Assembly: GCA_036346255.1 (NCBI GenBank)
Contig: CM070629.1
Coordinates: forward strand, 4,035,001-4,099,000
Direction: 5' to 3'
From: Ampelocalamus luodianensis
Taxonomy: Eukaryota; Streptophyta; Magnoliopsida; Poales; Poaceae
Length of the DNA stretch: 64,000 bases
Below, one piece after another: positions 49,501 to 59,291 of the stretch. The notes under the pieces are model-generated. The model worked only from the letters and a program-made list of their open reading frames with translations. It did not search any database and was not told where the DNA came from. The stretch's first letter is position 1; each line of letters starts with the position of its first letter. The translations under genes were made by a program, and so were the position numbers.

Positions 49501-50421
49501 ATGATCTCCACAACGGGACACGTTTGGAGTGTTTGGGCACGGAAGAGAGCCGCCCCAAGGTGGAGTGTTGAGCACGGACGATAGTCGCCTCAACCAACAT
49601 TTACTGGAACTCGGTGTATGACGAGGTCAGCAGCGTGATTAAATCAACACCGACGGAAAGTAATGGGTGGAGAAATTAATCACGTAACCTGGAAAACGTT
49701 CTGTATTCTGAACTCGAAATCGCATCAAAGGAAATGCGGTGGACCTAGCTCAGAGAGAGTTCAGAATAGCTATGGGTAAAGTGGTACAAGCCTGCGCAGT
49801 GCTATACAAAATCATGGATTTATGCCAGCCTCCTGGATTGGAGTCTACAGGAACCGCTAGGGGTCTTTCTTCTCTCCGAGTGACTAATAGTCTTTTCAGA
49901 ATAAAATTTTGTCATCTAATGTTTTATTGAGTTATTTTCAGAAAAGGGATGAGCTAGAAAATGAAGAAAGAACAGAGATGAGTCATACAGTGCATTTTGC
50001 TATTAATGCTTACTGAGTACATTAATTTGTACTCAACCTTGCTAATATTCTTCTTTGTAGATCCTAGTCCGGCCGGGAACTATCCCGCGTGGGACGAAGG
50101 ACTTGCAGGTACCGACAAAACCGTACGAGGCGAGAGCGTTGACTATGAGGACCAGGGTGAGATGGGCAGCCGACTTAGCGCTGGGGACGAATTGAAGATC
50201 GATGGATCAAGAAAGGCAGCGAAGGAACTTAGTAAATCACTATGTAAGAACCTTAGCCTTGCGTGGCTAACTGAAATAGAAAGTACAGTTTCTATTTTAT
50301 TGTTCGCACGTTAACTCGTAAAGGCTTCTCGCTTGTTGGAGCAAGAATCTCATCGAGCAAACGAATAGTAATCCGTATGCCTAAATGTGATTACCCCTGG
50401 GGTAAGACACGGGGCGTCGCA
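46580..50421. mobile_element. Solo LTR, 3842 bp
   Basis: It has TGTGAGAACCCG...GGGGCGTCGCA ends with an exact 5-bp duplication ATTAA (46575-46579 and 50422-50426). The terminal sequences do not recur inside, so this is one LTR and not a complete element. A GC-rich, low-complexity part lies at about 48140-48600. 49490-49700 has repeated-sounding words (GAGTGTTTGGGCACGGA / GAGTGTTGAGCACGGA). No retroelement proteins are coded. It belongs to a third LTR family in this window. Confidence 0.8.
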
Positions 50422-50426
50422 ATTAA

Positions 50427-51436
50427 CCTATTGAATCCCGTAAAAAAACTTCCTACGTTCTAAACAGATCCTGCTTGGAGGATTATGCCAGCCTGCTACG
50501 ACCACGAGGACTGAGCGTAGCTCGTTTGGTGGCGTCGCCAGGTGAGCGCGCTGCCCACTCGGGTTGCCTCACTGGGTGGAATTTTCGGGGTCGAATAGTG
50601 CATGCACACGCAAGGTTTGTTCAATGATCAAAACGCATGCCCACGCTACGTGTGGTTTAAAGTTTTCGCTCTAAATTAGGCATATGTTAAGATTGTATTC
50701 ACGTGTGTAAGGGCGAGTGTGTGATGTGTTGCGACCATGCTAGCGATGGTGGCGCATGCGCACACGCCGCACGTGGAATTGCTCCCTTGGCCCCTCCCTC
50801 ATCCTCCTCGCTAGCCATATCCTCCAGCTTCTGCCTTGGCTCTCACCCATTGGGGCAACCTATGGCTAGATATATAGGTGCATACGGGCACACATGACCG
50901 TACAAGGTTAGTGCACCCGGCGGCAGCAATATTGATTTTGGGGCAGAACACTTGCAACATCATGTAGGGAGAAGCGATTGATCTGATTTGGTTTGTCTGG
51001 TTGGTTCCAGTTATAACGGTTTAGATTGGTAGTACGTTTTAATAAACTTTTTTCTTGTTAGTCTCTGTGGCTCTAGCCTCGAGCTATATATTTCCTTTCT
51101 TCAATAATTCAAATGTTAGCTTTGTTAGGCTTTAGCTGTTTGTAAATCTACGGGTTTCAAGCTCAAACATTGTGATTTGGTTGTAAAACAAAATTCCATA
51201 TCATATAAAACTCCCCCCCCCCGGAAATACTTTGACCTGACGAGTGTGTGTAACGACTAAATCTAATAATCTATTACACAGTATAGGCTGCGATTCAAAA
51301 AATTATATAGTATATGACTTATCTGATCTACAATTATGCTCTTTGCACATTCCTGAGGTGTATGGTGTACTTTTTTGTCTCACTTAATCATATTAACGTA
51401 AAGCAATATTTAAACTTGCATAGTTGCGATCTTTTG
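50427..51436. other. Intergenic region, no gene supported
   Basis: No coding blocks recognised. A C-run lies near 51211-51220. Confidence 0.4.
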
Positions 51437-52091
51437 GTCGTATTGGCACTATTTTTGGACGTATTAGCGAAAATTGTTTTCTTCCCGGCATATTGGCAAA
51501 AATAGCGTGACAACGGTGAAAACCGCACGGCCACCGTGCATGTCCCTCTCGTCCGCACGGTCACCGTGCAGTTTTACCTCGTCCGCACGGTGACCGTGTG
51601 GTTTTGCCTCTGCCGCACAACCACCATGCGATTCCTGGGTAAACTTTGGCTATTTGGTTCCATGTGGGACTGGAGGCCTGATATGTAATGTTTGTCTCCA
51701 CAGTCTAAAAGTGCTTTTCGGCAGCACTACATGATCTCCAAAAAAAATCAAACTTGATTAACCTTTTTTTTGCGAGGAAACTTGATGAACTTTGAATGTG
51801 CCATGAAACAAACACAACCAATCCCATCATGTTACAGCATGAGATGAGTGCCAATTAATTAGTCGCAACAGTTTTCAGCAAGCCATGTCTTTCCCCTATA
51901 GATTGCATGTCTAATCTGCACGGTGACCGTGCGGCAACCTCCTCCACCGCACAATGATAGTGCGGTAGAGGGTACGTGTCGGCTCGATAGTTCTTCGCAC
52001 GGTGGCTGTATGGTCTAGATGCCATTTTTGCAAAACCGCTACGAGGAGAGCCATTTTTGCAAATACAACTACAAACAGTGCCACTACAGCA
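51437..52091. mobile_element. Foldback-like element with a 30-bp array of small palindromes
   Basis: Imperfect inverted arms of about 70-80 bp lie at 51437-51510 and 52018-52091 (GTATTGGCACTATTTTTGG against the inverse of CAAATACAACTACAAACAGTGCCACTAC; both continue to TTGCAAAAAT-like words). Inside the left arm, palindromic units start at exact 30-bp steps, 51523, 51553, 51583 and 51613, with core CCGCACGG(C/T)(C/G)ACCGTGCA. Inverted-side units lie at 51917, 51947 and about 51994. The middle (51640-51900) has no palindromes. The borders are approximate; no target duplication was found. Confidence 0.55.
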
Positions 52092-52360
52092 AAAAAAAAT
52101 TTCCATAGTTGCATCATTGCATGCATATACGGCTGGCGCCGTGGTTTGTTAGTTTGGATCATCTCAGACTGTTTCTCAGCAATAATACAATAATACGTAC
52201 AAGAAGAGTACAATTGTACAAAGCCATGAACCGGGAAAAAGAGCCCACAAACTAATTACATCCTCTTGTTTATTGGAACATTTTCTTGATGGTACGTGCT
52301 AGTATATGTGTTGTTCAATTACTCCGAGACTACTCTTTTTGCAGTCTCCCCAAAAGTAGA

Positions 52361-52735
52361 ACTTTTTTATTATTTAATCCTTTTTTAAAATTAATTTTAA
52401 AGTTAACCCCTCGCAAACTTTATTTTCAATTCTGACCCCTTTGGTCACACCACCACCCGTGGCGTGACAAAACAACACTGTCACGTCATAGGATAAGTCC
52501 CCAAAATCGCACTTTTTGTCACGCCACTGGTGGTGGCGTGACCAAACAACACTGTCACGCCACCACCAGTGGCGTGACAAGACTTTGACCAGAAATGGGT
52601 TGGCGTGAAAGTGTTATTTTGTCACGCCACGGGTGGTGGCATGACCAAAGGGATCAGAATTGAAAATAAAGTTTGCGAGGGGTTAACTTTAAAATTAAAT
52701 TAAAAAAGGATTAAATAAAAAAAATCCCAAAAAGT
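52361..52735. mobile_element. Near-perfect long inverted repeat (foldback element) built on four palindromes
   Basis: The left arm (about 52364-52487) and right arm (about 52600-52725) are close to perfect inverse copies, centred near 52544. Both contain TTAACCCCTCGCAAACTTTA and TTTTCAATTCTGA(C/T)CCCTTTGGTCA in the same or inverse sense. Four 25-bp units of the type GTCACGCCAC-N5-GTGGCGTGAC lie at 52444-52468, 52518-52542, 52554-52578 and 52621-52645. Units 2 and 3 are exact inverse copies. Each unit folds on itself (10-bp stem), the pairs fold together, and the whole 370 bp folds into one hairpin. The ends may run a few bases further (ACTTTTT on both sides); no clear target duplication was found. 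It is a foldback or Mutator-like MITE by type. Confidence 0.8.
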
Positions 52736-52740
52736 ATGGC

Positions 52741-53494
52741 TCTAAGCGCCACATACGCTACCATGTGATCTTGATGCAAATTGCAGCAATAATGCATAAT
52801 TTACTGGTAATTGATTACTGAAATGCACACGGAGGAGGAGGAACATGATGGATTATCATTAATCCAAAATGTACAGGAGTACAGCCCAATGGGCGATCGA
52901 CAGATTCGTCTTCCATTGTCGAAATAACAACAACAATATACGAATAAAAATTGTATTTTCTAAATCATATTTCCAGGTGTTAGTTCGAAGCTATGGCTGC
53001 CTAGCTACGGGTGCAGTACCTGTCACCTGCAAGATTGTCTGAAAGAAAATTGTCACCTGCAAGATCTTAAAACTTGTACCTGAAAAGAGTATTTATGTCA
53101 GGTTAGTTTGTTTGCAATTGCAGGGCAGGTTGCTTACTTCAGCAGCTTGCGTTGTTCATATATGTCGGTACACCTACTACTGACAGTGCGAGATGGTTAC
53201 TAATTAATCACTAATTAACAATCGCTGTCAACATCAGAGAGGAACCTCGATCGTGTTAAAGAACATGGGTTATTCTAGAAATATATGGCTTGTGCCTTTT
53301 TCTTTAGTTTCAACCATGTTGATGCTTTTAGACCACTGGTTGGTGTCTGGAAGACTAGTAGTAGGAGATGTGCCATGGCAGTGTCGTTTCTTTTCTTTTA
53401 AGGAATATATGCAATGATACGCCACTAATAGTAAAAGCTCAAGAATGCCAAAATTAAAGGTAAAATAGAGCAACATTTTTTGGGAGGAAATTAC
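52741..53494. other. Intergenic region, no gene supported
   Basis: Nothing recognised apart from a local duplication of TTGTCACCTGCAAGAT (near 53012-53065). Confidence 0.4.
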
Positions 53495-53496
53495 TA

Positions 53497-54062
53497 CTTC
53501 CTCCTCCGTTTCGTTATATTTATCTATGGCCCTGGGAGTATCTATTTCAATATATCTGTCTATTGAGGGTATCTTCAATAGTTAGAGATAACTTTGTCTC
53601 TAATATATGCTATATCATCTTTAGAGACAACATCTCCAATAGATAATCTCTAGCACACTATCCAACATTTATATTTTATAATTTTCTTTTGAAATGAGCC
53701 TACATGTCAACTAGAGTAGATTAATGTATCATATCTTATTTCGCGTGCACGACAGTCTCTTCAGGAAGAGACGACCTGTGCTTTCTCTCTCCTCCTCCTC
53801 TTTTCTTCACGTAGGATTTTGTTGACGTGGCATACCTAAGAGACGACAATAAAAATACTATTGGAGATACCCTGGGGAAATCTAGAGTGTATTTATTGTA
53901 ATTTTCTCTCTCTCTCTCTCTATCCTACTTAAATGTTTTGAAAGAGATCAAGTAATTGTGGTATATCATTTAATTGGGATATATATATGATCATTTATCA
54001 TTAATTATTTCTTAGGTTTAATACGTGGGTTGTGAACAAATATAGCAAAACGGAGGAAGCAG
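53497..54062. mobile_element. Stowaway-like MITE with a second MITE inside
   Basis: Ends CTTCCTCCTCCGTTTCGTTATATTT and the inverse of AAATATAGCAAAACGGAGGAAG are flanked by TA on both sides (53495-53496 and 54063-54064), as in Tc1/mariner Stowaway elements. Without the inner element (53567-53872) it is about 260 bp. A (CT)n run lies at 53907-53921. Confidence 0.75.
53567..53872. mobile_element. MITE nested in the Stowaway-like element, 306 bp
   Basis: Terminal repeats GGGTATCTTCAATAGT and ACTATTGGAGATACCC closely resemble those of the Tourist-like MITE at 41225 (GGGCATCTACAATAGT). The flanking 3 bp are TGA and TGG, so the target duplication is imperfect. Confidence 0.7.
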
Positions 54063-54170
54063 TAGCTAGCAATAGCATCACCGCTATGCAATGCATCTTT
54101 TTTTTTTCTTTGATACTATTCATAGCACACACTTTCTTGCAATTTAACAGTAGCACTAGTCAGTATTCAC

Positions 54171-54327
54171 TTTTTTTTAAATGGAAGTACAACTCCCGGC
54201 CTCTGCACCAACTAAGGATTCACACAGCTATAATAGACACCCAAATTCGTCTCGAAGAAGACTTGAACCTGGGTGGTAGGGGTGTACATCCACACCTTTC
54301 TCACCAACTGAGCTAGGCTCAGTTCCT
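54171..54327 (-). mobile_element. tRNA-derived SINE
   Basis: On the minus strand it starts AGGAACTGAGCCTAGCTCAGTTGGTGAGA. The RNA polymerase III A box is TAGCTCAGTTGG (54315-54304) and the B box is GGTTCAAGTCT (54269-54259). The 3' side ends in an A-run (T-run on the plus strand at 54171-54178). Target duplications ACTAGTC(A/G)GTATTCAC at 54155-54170 and 54328-54343 differ by one base. The size (about 157 bp) and form fit plant tRNA-derived SINEs. Confidence 0.85.
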
Positions 54328-54345
54328 ACTAGTCGGTATTCACTT

Positions 54346-55085
54346 GGCACGCCCTTGTAATTCGTGGATTCTTCTTTCTAGCTCGTTTCCTAGGCCATTA
54401 TATACAAAGCCTATATTATAATTTTGGGGGTAAACAAAAGAAAAGGAACAAAAAAAAGGGTGATATAAACTACCTATTCATGCAATTTTCAGACTTCTAC
54501 AGAAAATTCAGGGGATAGATAAAGCACTTCTACATGCAAGAGATTTACTACTAGCTAGCTAGCGTGCGTCGATCGATAACCATGCGTGGAAAGCTCATCA
54601 AATCATCTGCGCAGCAATGCACTCCGTACTTTGCTTCACGCCTTTCACTTGCACATCCATCTAATCTAAACCCCTAAAATAGGTTCTCTTTTCCCCACAT
54701 TCCCAAGCCGTTATGCGTTAGAATCTACAGTCTACAAGCACACAAAAACACACACTTAGACATGTAGCCAGAGGATTTCCATCCTGTGCAGATAAAAGAA
54801 GCCTAACTAGTTCTGCATCCATCCATGATCCATCCATGCATGCATGCATGTGTCTTCATCTCACAGTGCTGCAGAAAGTGACTGCTACTCTTAAGAGAGT
54901 ATTTGCATCATATGGGATGTTGCAATGAACAATTGTACATATATACTAGTATGGCATGCATGCATGTCTGATGTCTGCAACATCCTCTAACACCCCAGTT
55001 ATGCTGCTAGCGACCCTGCCCGGGGCCAGAAAGCAACCGCAAGCAGAAGAAGCAGACAGGGCAGGAGGCTTCCATTACTCCTCAC

Positions 55086-55136
<51 letters not shown>

Positions 55137-58100
55137 ATGCAATGTTCATGCAGCAATGTCGTTTGTTTTTCTGTGAGTTATGCTGCAGAGTACAATGCTC
55201 ATTTGACCGATTTTTTCAGAGATTTTTGGAGGAAAAATGTGTTGCCATTGAGAGGTGCCTGTCGCCGTTGTTGGGATCCAACTAAATGGATGAAGCAATG
55301 CACACGCCGAAAGGCCGAGAGAGTCTCTTGATCGGATTGATGCGCTTGGCGTACCTGCCGTTGACCAGCATTATTAGCTTAGTTTAGTACTTATCGAGTG
55401 CAGTATGGTAGCCCGTTGTCTTTGTTCTCCCTGTCATATGATTAAGAGGAAACAAAAACTGATTTCCTCGGAAAATGGGAAACAGAATTTGCGAGCGACA
55501 AAATCCTTTTAAGATTTTTTTAGGATTAGGTGTTGTTTGCATTTCAGTTGTGTTGGTGCATAAGCCACACACATTTTGATCATTAGTTTATCCAAAACAG
55601 AAAGAGAAATGCTTGGACACTCCATCAAAAGAAGATAACAATCCTAGAGGGATCATGGTACTACTATTGAATTTTCCTCATTCTTCGATTAAACGGTTCG
55701 AATGTCATCGGAACGAACCGAGTAAATGTTCTTGTGTTCATAAACAGGTACAAAATTTATTTCGAATTTGACCATTCTGGCAAGAATATCAAACCTTTGT
55801 GGGGGTAAAATTGGCGGGAAGGAAGAGATGTGCTCCCTTTCTTCACACCTGGGGCCGGGAGGTATAGCTGGCGGGAAATCTAACGGGCTCCTTTAATACG
55901 GAGATATTCTTCTACCTAAACAATACCACAACATTGGATTCCATAGTTTTGAAACCACAATGCCGGAAATCTATTCAAATTTGGTGTCCGGGACTTTCCC
56001 CCCAGTTCATTACATCTTCATGCATTTCATGTCATCCCAATCTTCAGTTTTACTTCGCTTGGGAAATTACAGTTTATGCGAAAATGGCTAGAGCAGTAAT
56101 CCATCTAATTAACCATGGTAGCACTATCCCACATGTTAGCAAATACACTATCTCATTGGTTCCTCAGAACCAAACAAGAACAAAAGGCTCATAAATCCGG
56201 CATTACCTTATTAGTAAATCCATGTTTCAGTCAGGCATATGGTTCTTAGAAGAGGGACTGCACAAACCACCTTTTGGCGAAGCGAGACTTTTTCCCGCGA
56301 TTCCTGCAGGAATTGAACTGGTTTATACGAATGGAACTACTTGCAATCAGCGGCCACCTACAGACCAATCGCAGTCGCCATGCGCTAATTGTGGAGCTCG
56401 TCAGAAATCCAAAGCAGAAGTTGATCGATAGTAGCAGCGATATTGTTGAAAATCCTTTGGTTGCACTCCTTCTAAATCATCAAGGATACAAGAATTATAT
56501 ATGAATCAATGTCTTTCCTGCGTTGCTTTTGCGTAGTGTTCCTGGTGGCAATCCAATGATCCTGCAGGGTGGGTTGGCCAGCTAAAATCACTCGGCCTTG
56601 GCAGTTATGATGTAGTATTTACCAGGGAGAAACACGATCATGGAGCTAGCTAGCTAGCTAGGGGTCCAATCCAACTCCAAAGCACACACAAGTAGCTAGC
56701 GCTAAGCAGCCATCTCTGCCTGCAGATCCACCTACACTGGTCCCGAGGCTCCACCACACAGACAGGCGCCTCAATACGCATGTTCTCAAGTTTGTGTTTT
56801 TGTTTGCTACCAGTTAAGTTTCTGCAAAAGGGGAGCTGAGCTGAGCTGGGTGCAGTACGTGCAGTGCAGAGACCGCTAAACTACGACTACACTCGCTTGC
56901 GTTTGCAGAGATGCAGAGTTCGTTGCTGCAGAAAGTTACAGTACCACTGCGTCGTTCAGCGAGGAATAGAGTTTTTATTGTACTACCTGCGTCTCTCTCG
57001 TTTGCCGTGCGTCCCCAAATCCCTCTCCTCTTCCTCGTCGTCGTCTCCCTGCCTCCTGCATCTGCATCTGCATCTGTGGGTGGCCTTGGGACTTGTGACA
57101 GCAACATGGACCACCGCCATGAGAGTGCTCACAGTTTGCAGCCATCCCTCCTGATTGGCGCAAACAGTTTCAAGGCATCAGTAAGTCAGTAGTAAGTGGA
57201 ATAACACACAGTCACAAAACTAAAGTAAATAGTACTGGGAAATTTTGTTTATTAACACAAAGTTACTTGCTCTCCAACATATAAGCTTAGCTTGGTTCAG
57301 ATGAAATGTTTCTTCCACCATATCAGGTTTGGGGAAGAACATGCGTACGGACAAACGGAAAAACGTCGATGGAGAAAGTTGAATTTTATTGGGGCAGGTG
57401 TCGTACCAGGATTGGGTCTCTGGATTTGACTAAACAAAGGCCAACAAGGTTAACCGTTCTCAGGCTCCAGCAATTAAGCGGTGACTCTGCACTGTTAACA
57501 CTGCGTTAACGCCACACCTGCTTGTGTATGACTCGAGTGAGCTTTATCTTAAAGCGCACTAAAGTCCAATGACCGTGCATGTTACACATAGCAAGCTAGC
57601 TGTGCCTCATAATGGTTCTGTCCAACACACTTTAGAGCCCATCCATCTCCAGATCCATTCTCTTTTGGGAATCTAGAGGTGCTAAACACTTGCACCTCAA
57701 CTCCAACCAAGATCCCAAATGCAGGCGGTAAAAGAGATCACAGATTCACGGTGCTGGATGGCATTGGCAATCAACATCAACAGCAGCAGCAGTAAAAGAT
57801 ATCAGGGGTTCAGAGTGCATGGAGAGTAAGTACTGAGTACTACTACCCTAGACATGCACGTCTCCGTGGCAAGCACAGACAGGCTCCTGCCTTTCCGTCA
57901 TGGCGAAAATGCAGTGAGAATTTACCAGGTCCTCTCCACCCTACAAGAGGAATCTATCCATCAGATCAGATGGGCCTGGCGAATAGGCGCTCTCAGCCAG
58001 CCTCTCACTGTCACACGCGCATACAGATACAGATACAGAGAGAGTCGAGTCGAGTCAATTCACCCACCATGAGTAGTCCATGACGACAAGTATTGCGATG

Positions 58101-59090
58101 AGCAGTGGCAGCATGTGGTACTCATACGTATCCCAAATGCGACCATACATGGCAACATCTCATGTAGGTATGATGTACGCGTACGCCTGTCATACGCGTG
58201 CGGACCAGGACCCGGGTCGGCCGGCCGGCCGGTCTTTCCCTCGTCATTCTGGCAAAGTTTGGCGATGTCGGCGAGCCGACCCTACCGCTGGCGCTGGGGG
58301 AGATATCAGATATGCATCCTCCCAATTAAGAACCCCATATGTGGCAAGCCTCGAGCCACCTTTAGATCATAGCTCAGCACAACACGACCGATGGACCGAC
58401 CGAGCCCGCTCGCCAACCGAGCTGTCGATCGAGCCAGACCGGCCTAACATGTACAGCAACAGCATCAGCAGTTCAGCACCATCATGATCCATGAATTCAC
58501 CTCATCTCACCACCCAAACATATCTCTCTAGCTACGCAGGAACGAGAGGTACCGAACTCTGAGGCTGGACCTGGACGCCGTACATGGGCGTGCCGTGCCG
58601 GTGGTAGGCTGGCACGCCGGAGTTGGCATGTCAGGAGTTGAAGGCCGGTGCGGGCCGGTTCCTCCTCCCCCTGATCCTTAAAACTCCTATGCGCTGCCGC
58701 GGTCTGACAGGCGTCACATGTGTGCGTCGCCCGCGCGCACCCGCACCCGCACCCGCACCCGCAGTGATATGATCAACCCCTCACATGGCTGGCCTTGTGA
58801 TGCAGCAGCCGGTGCAGGACCAGGGACACGCCTTGACCCACCCCAACACCCCATGCCGGTGCTCCCCCTCCGTCTATTCTCCTCCCTTATCTCAACCGCA
58901 TCACATCACACACGCACAGGCTGCTCGCCTCTTAAATCCACGAGCCACCCCCTTCCCTCCATCCTCACGAGGACCTGCATGACACAGCAATGATAACATC
59001 CCTCTGAAACACCCACATCCCAAAGATTCAAAGAAAAAAGAGAAGAGAGAGAGTTCTATGCAACCTCTATATCTGTACCTGCAAGTGTAG
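54346..59090. other. Long intergenic region upstream of the LONGIFOLIA-like gene
   Basis: No gene is supported. It includes a (AG)23 microsatellite (55089-55134), GCTAGCTAGCTAGCTAG near 56646, and a (GCACCC)4 run (58737-58760). The part from about 57,000 onward is the likely promoter region of the next gene. Several open frames of 80-135 codons (for example 58080-58487) lack family features or codon structure. Confidence 0.4.
55089..55134. repeat. (AG)23 microsatellite
   Basis: Uninterrupted dinucleotide run of 46 bases, long enough to be length-variable between lines. Confidence 0.95.
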
Positions 59091-59106
59091 ATATATATAT
59101 ATATAT
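59091..59106 (+). promoter_or_regulatory. (AT)8 run, possible TATA element of the LONGIFOLIA-like gene
   Basis: It lies 186 bp upstream of the ATG at 59292. The position suits a TATA box with a 5' UTR of roughly 150 bases. It may be only a microsatellite. Confidence 0.35.
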
Positions 59107-59291
59107 TGCTTCTTGCAGGCTTGCTTGTACTCCCATAGGTTCTTCTCTGGTTTGGAAGCTTCTCCTGCTCTGGTTGGTGCTGCACTGTGACCTGGCCTGG
59201 TTTGCTGTGGCTGTCACTCGCATCTGAATGTGAGGTGATCTTCTTGGGGTGCTTCGTTCGGTGTCCGACTGATCAGTTTGGAGCCTGAACG

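Noticed and set aside
51523..51630. Regular 30-bp palindromic repeats that look like a short CRISPR array
   Set aside because: The DNA is plant nuclear, the spacers are alike and not unique, there are no cas genes, and the units sit inside inverted arms of a mobile element.
58080..58487. 135-codon plus-strand frame upstream of the LONGIFOLIA-like gene
   Set aside because: No family features, mixed composition; a chance frame in promoter-side DNA.
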